Shown: positions 33,057 through 49,324, numbered from the stretch's first letter. The stretch: DNA of 64,000 nt from Haliangium sp963772315 (GCA_963772315.1 CAVYWJ010000004.1:248001-312000), one strand, 5' to 3'. Notes: generated from the sequence alone by a model not told the origin. Numbers and translations are program-made.

Positions 33057-35735
33057 TCAGTCCTCCAGGCTGCACAGCTTCATGTAGTCCGCGACCATGC
33101 GTGGCACCGAGAACCGCTCGCGTACACGGGCGCGCGCGGCGACACTGCGGTTAGCCCGGGCCCCGGAATCGTGCGCGGCCTCCAGCAAGGCCTCCGCAAG
33201 CGCATGAGCATCGCGAGGCGGCACGAGCCAGCCCACTCCATGATCCACCTGCTCGCGTGCGCCGCCCACGTCGGTGCATACCAACGGCAAACCGGCGGCC
33301 ATGGCCTCGAGTGATGCATTTGGACAACCTGCGGGCTCGCTGATCATGGCGAACAGATCCAGGCCGTCCAGGAATGCTCGCATCGACACCGGCTCGCCCA
33401 CGAAGCGCACGGGCAACCCTGCTGCTTGCTCGTACAGCGCGTCAACATAAGCCTCGCTGCCGCCCTCGGGCGCGCCGGCAACGAGGAGATCGCAGGGCGG
33501 GAGCCGCGGCAGCGCCAGCCGCAGCGCTTCGAGAAGATCCTCCAGCCGCTTCTGCGGGGCCAGACGCGCGGCCGTGCCGATCACCAGGCGCTCGCGCGTG
33601 GTCCGCGGCGCTGGCTCCGGCCCGAGCGCCACGCCATTGGGCACCACGTGCACCGGCGCGCCGAAGGTCTGCCGGGCGCGCTCTGCCTCGCCGGCCCACT
33701 TGACCACGAAACCCGTGAGCAGTGCCCCGTAGGCAAGCGCGCCCCGGTATGGCAGGCCCACGCGCGGACGCGCCAGGTAGCGGTCCATGCCCGCGAACAG
33801 CATCTCGCCCGGACTCACGTCGAACACCGGCACGCCGAGCAAGGCGTCGGCCAGGAGCACCTTGTGCTCGGCGATGACGTTCCAGAACAGCACGGCGCGC
33901 GGTGGCATCTCATCCACGGCTGCGAGCACGGCCTGGACCGTCTCCATCGCATCGCACGTGCCCGCCTGCGGTGCGATCACCACCGGCACGCCGGCAGCGA
34001 CGAGCGCCTGACGGCCAGGCGTGGGCCAGTCACGCTGCTCCTGGATCACGGCAGCGCGCACGGGCACGCCGTGCTCGTGGAGCGCGAGCAGGAGACGCCG
34101 AGCGCTCGATTGCGCCCCACCGGTCGAGAAGTTGTTGGTGACCAGCATGAGCCCCCGTGGTGCGGCAGGCCGGGAGGTCGCGACCACGCGCCGGTAGAGA
34201 TGAGCATGGCGCTCGATCGCGGTGTGCAGCGCGAAGTCGGGCGCCAGCACCGGCGGCTCCTGGCGCGCTGCGATGGCCTGGGCGAAGTGCGCTGCCGGGG
34301 CATCGGCAGGGAGTATCTCCACACCCGGGATCTCGGACGCGCCGCCCACGTTCGTCGCCACGACCGGCAGCCTGGCGGCCAGCGCCTCGAGCATGGCCAG
34401 GCTGAGGCCCTCCCACGCGCTCGTGGACACCAGAGCATCCGCGGCCGCGAGGACAGGCGCCGTGTCCTCCACGGCCCCGAGCAGATGCAGTGACACGCCA
34501 GTGGTGTTTGCAGCTTCGACCAGCGCGTCCTGTGCGTGGCGAGCATCCTCGTGCGCACGCGAGGGCGCGCCAGCGACCATCACATGCACGCGGCGGCAGG
34601 TCAGGCGAGCGACCTCTCGCGCGATGTCGGGGAGGAGGTGCAGCCGTTTCTGCGGCCGGGGATTGGCCACGGCCAGGAGCACCAGCTCCTGCTCGGCGAT
34701 GCCCAGGCTCGCCCGCAGCGCACGGCCTGCGCGCACCCGCTCCTCGGTGCGCTGGAAGCGCGCGAGCTCGATGGCGTTCCACACCGTACGCGCGGAAACG
34801 GGCAGACCAGCCTCTCGCACGCCGGCCAGCACCGCATCCGCGCACGCGATGAGAAAGGTCGCGTCTCCCTCACCAAGGGTCGCGAGCCCCGCGGGCCATC
34901 CTGGCCGCGCGTTATGTACCGTGACCACCACGCGCAGCCCACGGCGCGTTAGCCCGGCGACCTCGGCGGTATCCAGGAGATGTGCGTGCACCAGGTCTGC
35001 GCCCAGGCCGCGCGCCACCTCGGCCAGACACGCGGCCATCGTGTCCGGGTCGCGACGCCACGCGGACAGCTGGATGGTCTCGGGCGGCGCCGCGAAGGCG
35101 CTGCGCATCGGCCGCCCCACGACGGCGAGCCGCACGGCCACACCGTGGGCCGGAAGTCTGGACACCAGGTCGATCACCAGACGCTCGGCTCCGCCGCGCT
35201 GCAAGCTCGTCACCACCTGGAGGACACGCAGCCGCGTATCATCGTGCACGTCGAGCGTGGTGACCCGGACCCTGCGCGCACGCACCGCGCCCGCCGCAGA
35301 CCAGATCGCGGATTCCAGATCTTCGCCCTGGTCCAGATTCCCTGCCACGCGCGCTGCCATTGCCGCATCGAGGTACACGCTGGCCAGGGGTGGTGGCCGG
35401 TCGAGCCCATCGAGCTCGCCGCCGGTCCGGGCCAGCGTTTGTGTCCATGCCAGGGCGCCCTGCGATCCTGCCTCCCCCGCCAGCTCGCGCACCGCGCCCA
35501 GCGCAACCAGCGGGCGTGCCGTGGCGCTGGGGGACGGCGCCACGATCGGCCCGCGGTGCGCGGGCCAGGCACCCGCCTGCACCAGCCACACGCTGCTCCC
35601 GGCTGCCAGCGCGTGGCTGACCTCGGCTGGCCGATACGCCACCTGCACCGCCAGATCCGCAGCGGCCAGCGCATCCCGGGTGCGGTGCGCATGCGGACGC
35701 CGCGCTGGGTCCGTGGCCACGACGATGGCGTGCAT
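33057..35735 (-). CDS. Double GT4-type glycosyltransferase
   Basis: 892 residues made of two GT-B glycosyltransferases in tandem. After about 165 unassigned residues, module one starts LRVLQVVTSLQRGGAERLVI and ends with a GT4 donor site (LVSTSAWEGLSLAMLEALAA, VVATNVGGASEIP). Module two starts LMLVTNNFSTGGAQSSARRL, has PNGVALG and ends with ISEPAGCPNASLEAMAAGLP and VCTDVGGAREQVDHG. Both carry the E-x7-E-like donor motif. It is cytoplasmic and would add two sugars, or one with a regulatory copy. It starts six bases after the FGE-like gene, so the two form an operon. Two active modules in one chain are uncommon. Confidence 0.88.
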   Translation of the reverse strand: MHAIVVATDPARRPHAHRTRDALAAADLAVQVAYRPAEVSHALAAGSSVWLVQAGAWPAHRGPIVAPSPSATARPLVALGAVRELAGEAGSQGALAWTQTLARTGGELDGLDRPPPLASVYLDAAMAARVAGNLDQGEDLESAIWSAAGAVRARRVRVTTLDVHDDTRLRVLQVVTSLQRGGAERLVIDLVSRLPAHGVAVRLAVVGRPMRSAFAAPPETIQLSAWRRDPDTMAACLAEVARGLGADLVHAHLLDTAEVAGLTRRGLRVVVTVHNARPGWPAGLATLGEGDATFLIACADAVLAGVREAGLPVSARTVWNAIELARFQRTEERVRAGRALRASLGIAEQELVLLAVANPRPQKRLHLLPDIAREVARLTCRRVHVMVAGAPSRAHEDARHAQDALVEAANTTGVSLHLLGAVEDTAPVLAAADALVSTSAWEGLSLAMLEALAARLPVVATNVGGASEIPGVEILPADAPAAHFAQAIAARQEPPVLAPDFALHTAIERHAHLYRRVVATSRPAAPRGLMLVTNNFSTGGAQSSARRLLLALHEHGVPVRAAVIQEQRDWPTPGRQALVAAGVPVVIAPQAGTCDAMETVQAVLAAVDEMPPRAVLFWNVIAEHKVLLADALLGVPVFDVSPGEMLFAGMDRYLARPRVGLPYRGALAYGALLTGFVVKWAGEAERARQTFGAPVHVVPNGVALGPEPAPRTTRERLVIGTAARLAPQKRLEDLLEALRLALPRLPPCDLLVAGAPEGGSEAYVDALYEQAAGLPVRFVGEPVSMRAFLDGLDLFAMISEPAGCPNASLEAMAAGLPLVCTDVGGAREQVDHGVGWLVPPRDAHALAEALLEAAHDSGARANRSVAARARVRERFSVPRMVADYMKLCSLED

Positions 35736-35741
35736 GCGGCG

Positions 35742-37353
35742 TCAGTACGCGCTGGGCCAGCCGCTGAACGGCTCGCTTGGCGATTCCGAAGACATCGATG
35801 AATCGGAAGCGTCGTGGTGCGATGACCCGGACGCAGCATGGTGCGCCATGGCTGCCATCGCGGCCTGGGCCTGCGCGTCTGGCAGCCGCTGCGTCCGGGC
35901 ATCTGGCGCGCCGGATGGCGTGTCAGGATGGTCATCCGACGAATCGGCGTCCGACGCGAGCACGGACGCCTCCACGTTCCGGGGCGGTTGCCCGGTATAC
36001 ACGAACAGCGGTCCGTCCGTGGCCTCGATCGCACCCGTTTGCAGGCGATCACCCAGCTGCGCAGACCATCGCACGCGTGTGCCAGAGGGCAACGGCGTGT
36101 CGATCCAGAATCCATCCGCTGCCAGACGAACGGGCAGGAACGGTCGTGCAGACTGTCGCCGGCGCCGGCCAACGCCTCGCGCCACGATGACGGCACCTGC
36201 TGCGCCCAGTCCGCCAATCAGCAGGAGCACGCCCATCCCGGAATCACCGGAGTCACCGGGATCACCAGAATCACCGGAACCAGACATGGAATCTGGCATG
36301 GCCGACGCGGTGGAGGTCGAGCCCTGGACCGGGGCCGGTGATGAGGACGTGGCAGGGGGCAAGCGCTCGACGCTGGCCACCACGCGGAAGCCGTTGTCCG
36401 CGTTGCGGCTGCCCGGCGTGTTGCGATACCGCGCCGCCGAACGAGCCTTGTCCACGCCGGTGAGCCACGATCCGCCGCGCAGCACACGCCGAGGCGTCTC
36501 GCCGGCCGGAGCCGATGCGACCATGGGATCGGTCGCTGCACTGGATGGATATGGACCATACCAGTCGAGACACCACTCCCAGACATTGCCCGCGGTATCG
36601 TACAGACCAAATCCACTGGCGGGCCGCAGCTGCACCTCGTGCGTGCCATCACCCGCATTCTCCCGGTACCAGCCGAGGCTCGAGTGCTTTCTCGGACGAC
36701 TCGGCGGCGAACCAGGGTGTCGACGATCTACCGCGGGCTGCGTATTCCCACTGCGCCTCGGTCGGCAACGTGACGTTGCGCCCGCTCTTCCCGGACAGCC
36801 AGCGCGTGAACGCCAGCGCGTCGTCGTGGGTCACGAGCACCACGGGATGGTCGTCGGTCTGCGGAAAGCCGGGATCCTTCCACGTGTATCGCGGGCTCTG
36901 CACGAGCTTCGCACCATCCCAGCCATGACCGCCACTGGTCCCGGTCTCGGCCTCGGTCCGATAGCCGGTCTCGGCCACGAAGCGGGCAAATTGCCCGCGT
37001 GTGACCGGCGCGGCGCCGATGTAGAAATCCTGCGTGAGAGTGACCTCGTGCTCGGTCTCGTCGTCTTTCCGGCCCGCTTCTCCGGGTGGTGAGCCCAGCG
37101 TGAACGTGCCCCCCGGGACCCGCACCACGGGCAGGGACACGCCACTGCCGAGCTCGATACGCTCCTGCGCCAGGACGTCTGGCGCCGCGAAGACCAGCAC
37201 ACTGGCGGTCACGACGCCCAGCAAGTGCTGGAGCCAGCCGCCTCGTCCGGGCCTGTCCACGATCGTGCTGAGGGGAATGCCCCCGGAACGCGGCAGCATC
37301 GATCGATCACATCGGGTGTGCATGGCTCTAGCTAAGAGACAAGCTCGCGACAT
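35742..37353 (-). pseudogene. FGE/SUMF1-like exported protein with C-terminal membrane anchor, frameshifted
   Basis: The first part (37353-36649) has a signal and an FGE-sulfatase domain: RVPGGTFTLGSPPGEAGRKD, TRGQFARFVAETGY, TLPTEAQWEYAARG. The frame breaks near 36680. The rest continues one frame over as GWYRENAGDGTHEVQLRPAS, then FGLYDTAGNVWEWCLDWYGP and RVLRGGSWL. After the domain come a Ser/Gly/Asp-rich linker, a membrane helix (MGVLLLIGGLGAAGAVIV) with an Arg cluster, and about 120 further residues rich in Asp, Ser and His. Such proteins range from formylglycine-generating enzymes to Ca-dependent non-enzymatic binders. Start 37353 has GGAG 11 bases before it; 37299 is an alternative. 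A sequencing indel may explain the break. Confidence 0.75.
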
Positions 37354-37887
37354 GTCAACATATTCTCCGGAGCCCGCCCCCCGCAGGTCAACGACCTCCG
37401 GCGAAGCCCGGCGCTGTCGAGTATTGGATTTTCGAAGTCGCTAACAGGTGAGCTGACGCGCCAGCAATGCGTGGTACCGCAATGCTGCGTTTGCGGTGAG
37501 ATATCGCGAATCATGTGCGCGATCGCGTCGCTCCGGTGCTGCACCAGGGCCGCCGGTGTCCGGCAGAGGCTCGCAGTCGCGGAAGCCGGCGTTCAGGCTC
37601 TCGATGACAGGTCATCCTGAAGGATCTCGGCCCGGAGGACAGACTCGCCCTGGAGAGCGAGGCCAGCTTCGTCATCGCCTCGAGGCTTATCGAGATAAGA
37701 TTGACGCGGCCGGCGATCCGGTGATACGTTTGATAACGTATACCGTGATGCGGTCCACCGGTCCGGTGTCGAACCGATCTTCGGCAATACGGAAATCATC
37801 GAGCAGCTCCTCGCCGAGTGATGTCGAAGGGGAGAACAGGCACCTGCAGAGTGCCGGCAAAGCTCCCCGCGGTGCCAGTTCCCGACC
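37354..37887. other. Intergenic region without a recognisable gene
   Basis: About 530 bases of lower GC between the FGE-like gene (divergent) and the next lipoprotein. A minus-strand stretch near 37810-37690 reads LGEELLDDFRIAEDRFDTGP then VDRITVYVIKRITGS, which looks protein-like. It has no start codon or ribosome site and soon meets stops, so it may be the relic of a gene. Promoters for both flanking genes should lie here. Confidence 0.4.
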
Positions 37888-38727
37888 ATGCGTCCCCCCA
37901 AGAACACATCCTTCGTCTCTCTCCTCTTCCTCGTGATGCTCGGCGCCGGCTGCGGCGACGATGGCGGCGCCCTGGACAGCGGAGCCGGCGACAGCGGCGT
38001 TGCAGACGGCCGGACCGGCGGCGGCGACGCTGGCATGGAGCCTGCCGGACCCGGGCTGGCAGGAACGCTGGCAGACGAGGCCGGTGAGCCGCTCCGCTTC
38101 GAGATGGTGCTGGCGTGCATGGCCACGGTGTGCCTGTTCGGCGGCAGCGAGGGGGATGGCCGCTTCGCCTTTCCGATCGAGCCTCCTGCCGAGGTGGCGC
38201 TGAAGACGCTCCCCGATCTATCGACCACGCCGCGTCTCGCCGCGGCGCTGTGCCCGGTGCGCATCGTCGATGACGCGCTGGTCACGGTAGGGACGCTCCA
38301 CGTTCCCAGCCTGCCGCAAGGAATGCCCATCGGGCCTGCCAGCGCGGACCCACAGATACTGATGGCCGGTGACGATCTCGAGCTGACGCTGCGGCGCGCG
38401 GATATGACCGCGCGCCTGGGCGACGTGCTGGTTGACGTCGCGGCCCGGCTGGTGCCGCCTGCCCAGGTGTGCCGGCATCTCGACCTGGGGGACGAGGAGA
38501 TCGTCGCGGTCTATGCGCTCCACCCGTTCGCGGCCGTGAGCGCCTCGCCGATCGGGGTGCGCGCGCCGTCCGACCTGCCGGCCGGGACCGAGGTCAACTT
38601 TCGAACCATCAGCGAGATCGACGGTCACCTCTCGGACCCGGCGCCCGGCCGGGCCACCGGCACCGTGGTGGAGACCGACCCATCCGCGGGCATCACCGAG
38701 TTGACCTGGCTGGTGATCTCTCGGTGA
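37888..38727 (+). CDS. Lipoprotein of unknown function
   Basis: 279 residues. The signal ends VMLGAGC (Cys22), followed by a long Gly/Asp/Ala spacer typical of surface lipoproteins in this window. The mature part begins LAGTLADEAGEPLRFEMVLA, and a Cys pair (CMATVC) is followed by a beta-sandwich-like pattern (GDGRFAFPI), weakly reminiscent of carboxypeptidase-regulatory-like domains. No enzyme motif is visible. It is followed by 200 bases without a gene and then the LVIVD lipoprotein on the same strand. Confidence 0.65.
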   Translation: MRPPKNTSFVSLLFLVMLGAGCGDDGGALDSGAGDSGVADGRTGGGDAGMEPAGPGLAGTLADEAGEPLRFEMVLACMATVCLFGGSEGDGRFAFPIEPPAEVALKTLPDLSTTPRLAAALCPVRIVDDALVTVGTLHVPSLPQGMPIGPASADPQILMAGDDLELTLRRADMTARLGDVLVDVAARLVPPAQVCRHLDLGDEEIVAVYALHPFAAVSASPIGVRAPSDLPAGTEVNFRTISEIDGHLSDPAPGRATGTVVETDPSAGITELTWLVISR

Positions 38728-38929
38728 TCGTGCGCCGCGCGAATCTCGGACGCTGTGGATCGAGCCCGCCGGTCCGTCCCGGTCCCGGTCCCGGCGCCGG
38801 CGCCGTGGGCTGGCGTCGATGCGCCGTGGCCTGACGCGCCGCCGGTGAGCCGCGCGCGCGGAACCTCACAACATCCCCGTTTCAACGGAATCGAAATATG
38901 ATCGATGCTCCCTCGCGAAAGGAAAGAGA

Positions 38930-40969
38930 ATGAAACACGCTATATCCTGGGTCGGTCCGAACGGCCGACTTGACATCGTACGCACGCTGCTGGCGACCGG
39001 ATGCTCGCTCGCGCTCCTCGGCGGCTGCTCCGATGACCCGGCAGGGCCCGAGCTCACCTGCGGCCCCGGCACCGTGGCTGCCGACGGCGAGTGCGTCCCG
39101 GAGAGCCCCCTGCAGTGCGGCCCCGGCACCGTAGCTGCCGACGGAAAGTGCGTCCCGGAGAGTCCCCTGCAGTGCGGCCCCGGCACCGTGGATGTCGATG
39201 GAATCTGCGCGCCCAGCGTGCTGGAGCCCGGGCATTATCTGAGCCCGCTCGTGCAGCTCCATGAGCTGAGCGGGGTGGGGAGCCACACCGACGAGGTGCG
39301 CATCCGCGAGGACAACCTGCTCCTCAATTGCAGCTACACGTTCAACGTGATCGACGCCACCCAGGCCGATCGCATGAGGCTCCTCTCGGAGGGTAACAGG
39401 CACGTCATCCCGGGCGAGGAACAGCAGCCGGGCTGCAAGCACCTGGCATGGGACGGCAATCTGGTGTTCACGACCCATCTGGGCAACATCCGTGACCCGG
39501 CCTTCCTCAGCGGCTGGGACATCACCGATCCCCGGAATCCGGTGCAGCTCCAGGTCCTCCAGGAGGAGGGTATCAGCTACGAGGGCGTCGAGGTCGTCAA
39601 CGGCAACATCTTCGTGGGCCTGCACGAGAACGGCCTCGGCGTCTACAACTACGACGCCGCCACCGGGTTCACGCGCGTCGGACACCTGGGCGGCTTCACC
39701 AACGCGTGGGGCATCACGGCGCGGGACAATCACGTCTTCGTCGCCGACGGCCTGGGCGGCTTCGCGACGGTCAACGCCACCAACCCGGCCGCGCCGGTGG
39801 AGCTCGGCCGCGTGGCCACGGGCGGTCAGGCCCGCGGGGTCGTGGTGAACGGCGACTTCGCCTACGTCGCGGCCGGATCGGCCGGCGTCGCCGTGGTCGA
39901 CATCTCCGACCTGGCCGCGCCGAAGGTGGTGGGACGGGCCGAGATGCCCGGGACCGCGCTGCGCATCGCGTACTCCGAGCCGCACATCTTCGTGGCCGCG
40001 TGGAACGACGTCCGCGTGTACGACGTGACCGACACGACCGCGCCCCGTTTCGTCGCGGCGGTGCGCGTCCCTCGGCATTTCAACTACGAGGACGACGACC
40101 GCGAGCTGCCGACGCATCGCATCTTCGGCGTCGCGGCCCGGGGCAAGGACGTGTTCATCGGCGCCTGGGAGAACCCCTTCTCGTATCGCCTCGAGCCGGA
40201 CCGCCTCGCCCCCAACATCCGCCTCCCCGAGGCCGCGGCCCGGGTCGACTTCGGCCAGGTCGTCGTGGGCGAGAGCCGCACGGTCCCGTTCGAGGTCACG
40301 AACCAGGGCACGGCGCCGCTCACCTTGGTGGAGAACTGGATCTACGGGTCCGCGTTCACCGTTGCGCCGAAGCAGGCGCGCATCCAGCCGGGAGAGTCGC
40401 TCACGCTCGAGCTGACCTACAAGGCGTCGTCCGCCGAGCAGGAGTACGGTTATCTCAACATCGTGTCCGACGATCCGGCGGCGCCAGCCCGCAAGGCCTA
40501 CCTGATCGGCAATTCGCCGGGCCTCACCGTTGGTTCGCCGCTGCCCGCAACCACGGCCACCATGCTGGACGCCTCGAGCTGGACGTCGGCGGAGTCCGAG
40601 GGCAAGGTGCTGCTGCTCACCTACTTTGCCACCTTCTGCCCGGTCTGCGCCAACCACCTGCCGGACATCGAGGAGCGGTTCTGGCAGGCGTACAAGGATC
40701 GCGGTCTCGACATCATCGCGCTCAACCCGAGGGAGTCGACCGACGAGATCGGCGAAGTGCAGGCGTACTGCGAGAGCCTCCGCGTCACCATGCCGCTCGG
40801 CATCGAGGAGCCGGCGAGCACTTACGCCGCGATCACGGCCAACTTCGTCGGGCCGAATCCCTTCCCGGTCAACGTGATCGTCGACAAGGAAGGCATCGTC
40901 CGGTACGTCACCCACGAGTACGATCCCGGGGCCATGCTCGAGATGATCGAGCAGCTCCTCGCGGAGTGA
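38930..40969 (+). CDS. Lipoprotein joining Cys-repeats, LVIVD propeller, ASH-like and TlpA-like domains
   Basis: 679 residues. The signal ends SLALLGGC (lipobox). Three Cys-rich repeats of the type CGPGTVAADGxCVPESPLQ come first. Next is a beta-propeller of LVIVD-type repeats (VYVAAGSAGVAVVDISDLAA-like blades, NHVFVADGLGGFATVNATNP), then an ASH/DUF1573-like immunoglobulin domain (VDFGQVVVGESRTVPFEVTN, GTAPLTL). The C-terminal 130 residues are a thioredoxin-fold AhpC/TlpA-type domain with the redox pair CPVC in YFATFCPVCANHLP, and NPFPVNVIVDKEGIVRYVTH with the cis-Pro. It would act in the periplasm or at the surface as a thiol oxidoreductase. GAAAGGAAAGAG precedes the ATG. Confidence 0.85.
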   Translation: MKHAISWVGPNGRLDIVRTLLATGCSLALLGGCSDDPAGPELTCGPGTVAADGECVPESPLQCGPGTVAADGKCVPESPLQCGPGTVDVDGICAPSVLEPGHYLSPLVQLHELSGVGSHTDEVRIREDNLLLNCSYTFNVIDATQADRMRLLSEGNRHVIPGEEQQPGCKHLAWDGNLVFTTHLGNIRDPAFLSGWDITDPRNPVQLQVLQEEGISYEGVEVVNGNIFVGLHENGLGVYNYDAATGFTRVGHLGGFTNAWGITARDNHVFVADGLGGFATVNATNPAAPVELGRVATGGQARGVVVNGDFAYVAAGSAGVAVVDISDLAAPKVVGRAEMPGTALRIAYSEPHIFVAAWNDVRVYDVTDTTAPRFVAAVRVPRHFNYEDDDRELPTHRIFGVAARGKDVFIGAWENPFSYRLEPDRLAPNIRLPEAAARVDFGQVVVGESRTVPFEVTNQGTAPLTLVENWIYGSAFTVAPKQARIQPGESLTLELTYKASSAEQEYGYLNIVSDDPAAPARKAYLIGNSPGLTVGSPLPATTATMLDASSWTSAESEGKVLLLTYFATFCPVCANHLPDIEERFWQAYKDRGLDIIALNPRESTDEIGEVQAYCESLRVTMPLGIEEPASTYAAITANFVGPNPFPVNVIVDKEGIVRYVTHEYDPGAMLEMIEQLLAE

Positions 40970-41032
40970 CTTTCGCAGCGACTCCCCCGGCGTCACGTCT
41001 GAATCGTGACGCGGCGAAGGGGGCGACAATCA

Positions 41033-42844
<1,812 letters not shown>

Positions 42845-42875
42845 TGGATTCTCCTTGGCTTTGCCGCGACTCGGC

Positions 42876-43402
42876 TCACCGGCCACGGGCAAACGCTGGT
42901 TTCGCCTCGGCTCTCCGAGCGAGAAGCCATTCGGCAAATTCACGAAAAGCACCGTTTCCGCCGGGCTTCTCGCACACGTAGTGGGCAACCGCGGCGATCC
43001 GCGGATGGGCGTCGGCCGGAGCTCCGCAGAGTCCTTCCTCGGCGATCGCCTGCATGATGGAAAGATCGTTGAGGTCGTCTCCGATGTACGCGACCTCGCC
43101 CCGTGACACCCCGGTGATCGACAGGACCTCTGGCAGCGCAGCGCGCTTGTCCTGCACGCCCAGAAAGACGTGCGGCAGGCGCAGCTTCTCGGCGCGGCGC
43201 TGCGCCACCTGACACTGCTCGCGGCTGATGATGGCCGTGGCAATCCCCTCCTCGCGCAAGATCTCCACGCCGTGCCCGTCGCGCAGCGAGTAACGCTTGG
43301 CGATCTCGCCGCCGGCCGACAGCATCATGGTGCCGTCGGTCAGGGTGCCGTCGTTGTCGCACAGCACGAGGCGAGTCGCGCTGGCGCGACGCTGGCACTC
43401 TT

Positions 43403-43418
<16 letters not shown>
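42876..43418 (-). CDS. KdsC-like HAD phosphatase
   Basis: 180 residues from the ATG at 43418, inside the end of the SDR gene (16-base overlap). HAD motif I is LVLCDNDGTLTDG (nucleophile Asp and general-acid Asp), followed by YSLRDGHGVEILREEGIATA, the conserved II/III motifs (ISREQ; KRAALPEV) and motif IV GEVAYIGDDLNDL. Lacking a cap, it matches the KdsC/C0 group, which removes the phosphate from KDO-8-phosphate or sialic-acid-9-phosphate. In this operon it would dephosphorylate the NeuB product. It is soluble and of normal length. Confidence 0.88.
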
Positions 43419-44212
<794 letters not shown>

Positions 44213-44219
44213 GACGGTC

Positions 44220-45558
<1,339 letters not shown>

Positions 45559-45566
<8 letters not shown>

Positions 45567-46551
45567 GGCGATGCGCTCCTTCGCTGGTCGAGGTTTCGCG
45601 ATCCGCGCCGCGGTCCCTTCCGAGCTCGGTGGCGTGCACCTGGCCGCGCAGCGCCTTCTGCACGCGCTCCGCGATCTGCGGCGCGGTGAAGCCCTCGTGG
45701 CGCAGCACGTCGGCGAGCAGCCCGGGCCGGAACCAGCGGCCGTCCATCGCGATGGGGAGGACGTTGCCGGTCATGCGGCGCTCGAGCAGGGTCTCGGCGA
45801 GGATCGAGTACAGGCCGCCCACGCGGAAGTGATCCTCCAGGGTGACCACGAGCTCGGTCTCGCTCACTGCCTGCACCAGCGCATCCTGATCGATAGGGCT
45901 CAGCGTGCGCAGGTTGACCACGCGCGTGGTGATGCCCTCGCGTCCGAGGAGCTCGGCCGCCTCCAGCGCCTGCGCGACCAGGAAGCCGTAGGTGAGGATC
46001 GAGACGTGCCTGCCGTCGCGCAGGGTCTCGGCCTGGCCCATGACGTAGGGCGTGGTGCTGGGCCGCCGCCGCGGACCCGCGTAGTAGCGGATGTACGCCG
46101 GCGCGCCCGAGGTCGCGACCACGGGCACGGCGTCGAGCAGCTCCTCGGCGTCGGCCGGGCAAATCACCTGCATGCCGGGGATGCCGCGCATGAGCGCGAT
46201 GTCTTCCAGCGCCTGGTGCGTGGGGCCGTTGGCCTCGGACAGGAAGCCGGGAACCGCGCCGACCAGCTTGACCGGCAGTCCGGGAATGCCGACGTCGGTG
46301 CGTGCGAACTCGAAGGCACGCATGACCAGGAAGGTCGACAGCGCGTGCACGAAGGGAATCCGGCCGCGCAGCGCCAGGCCGGCGGCGGCGCCGATCATGG
46401 TCTGCTCGCAGATGCCCACGTCGATGAAGCGCGGCCCGATCTTCTCGGGCAAGCCACGGATGGCGGCGCGGTTCTCCGCGGTCATGACCACGATGTTGGG
46501 ATTCTGCAAAATCAGCTCGGCGAGGAGATCTTCATAAGACTGGGCGCGCAT
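45559..46551 (-). CDS. Transketolase-like C-terminal subunit
   Basis: 330 residues, with the pyrimidine-binding (PYR) and C-terminal domains: MTAENRAAIRGLPEKIG, FIDVGICEQTMIGAAAGLAL with the conserved catalytic Glu in ICEQ, HALSTFLVMRAFEF, NGPTHQALEDIALMRGIPGM, then the C-domain (SILTYGFLVAQALEAAELLG). Split two-chain transketolases of this kind are known in bacteria and archaea and work with the N subunit encoded just upstream. It would transfer a two-carbon ketol unit. A final Arg/Glu-rich tail of about 20 residues overlaps the next start. Confidence 0.9.
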
Positions 46552-46560
46552 GGCAGGCTC

Positions 46561-48259
<1,699 letters not shown>

Positions 48260-48263
<4 letters not shown>

Positions 48264-49324
48264 CGAAACGCCTCCAGTGCGCGGGTGATGGACGGGCGCC
48301 GGCGCGGCGGGCAGTGCGGGACCGCGCGCGCGGGCCCTTCCATGATGCGCCGGCACAGGGCCGCGATGGTCTGCGCCGACGTGCCGCCGTTCTGCAGCGG
48401 GGAGAGCCGCTTCAGCACAGCCATGTCGTGATACGAGTAGCACTCCTTGCCCAGCGCCAGCCCGACGAACGCCAGTGTCGACCACTCGGTGAGGAGCACG
48501 TCGCAGTTGGCCACCATCTCCTCGGCCTTGGCATGGGGCTCGCGGTAGAAGATGAGCGCCTCCGGGGCTTGCTCGCGGATCTCGCTCACTGCCCGTTCGT
48601 AGGTCTCGTTGGGGTGGAGCTTGAAGATGAGCTGGCGATCGCCGGCCATGCTCACGGCGCGGGCGATCAGGCCCTGACGATCGTCCTTCTTCCAGGTTTC
48701 GCGGCCGTCGGACGTGCAGACCAGGACGTAGCCGCGGTGCGGGAAGTCGTTTTCCAGGTACTTCTTGCAGTCGTCGAAGTGGATGAGGCCGGTGACGTGG
48801 ATCTTGGCCGGATCCGCGCCGCGCTCGACCAGGTGCTCGCGGTAGCCCTCGCTGGCCACGCAGATGGCGTCGTACATGCCGCTGAGCCCGGTCATGGCGG
48901 TTCCTGCTAGCCAGTGGGGCAGGAATGGGAGCGCGCGGATCACGCGGTAAGAGCGCAGCTCGGGATCGAGCAGGCCCTCCTGCACGACCACGATCCTGGA
49001 GCGGCGGATATTCCTGGGCACCAGGATGTCGCTACAGCTGATCACCATGTCGTAGTTGCCGCGGCTGCCGTACATGTCAACGCGGAGGCCGTGGCGCTGC
49101 AGATAATCGAGCGTGTTGCGGCCGCGCTTCTTGCCCGTGATCGTGTACTCGGTCAGGCCGAGCTCGCGCACGAGCGATATGAACGCGTCGCCGTAGTGCG
49201 GCGTGTAGTAGTGATCGTACTCGGGCAGGTGCTTGGCCACCTCGTGGATCTGCGAGGTCTGGAGCACGTCACCACCGATGAAGAGGATCTCCTTGCGGCG
49301 AGGATTACGCTGCGCAGGCTTCAT
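48260..49324 (-). CDS. GT-B fold glycosyl- or glycerophospho-transferase
   Basis: 354 residues from the ATG at 49324, with AGGAG seven bases upstream; three bases earlier there is a second ATG. The gene lies partly inside the end of the flippase gene. The N-terminal Rossmann half begins EILFIGGDVLQTSQIHEVAK. The C-terminal half has a donor-site-like pattern: LIFKLHPNETYERAVSEI, ANCDVLLTEWSTLAFVGLAL and GKECYSYHD, similar to CDP-glycerol glycerophosphotransferases and epimerase-like GT-B enzymes. It would use the CMP-sugar from the neighbouring gene product. The exact family is not certain, and the acceptor is unknown. Confidence 0.65.

Noticed and set aside
38882..41029. A 715-codon minus-strand open frame
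   Set aside because: Mirror of the LVIVD/TlpA lipoprotein; Arg/Val/Asp-rich with no motif.
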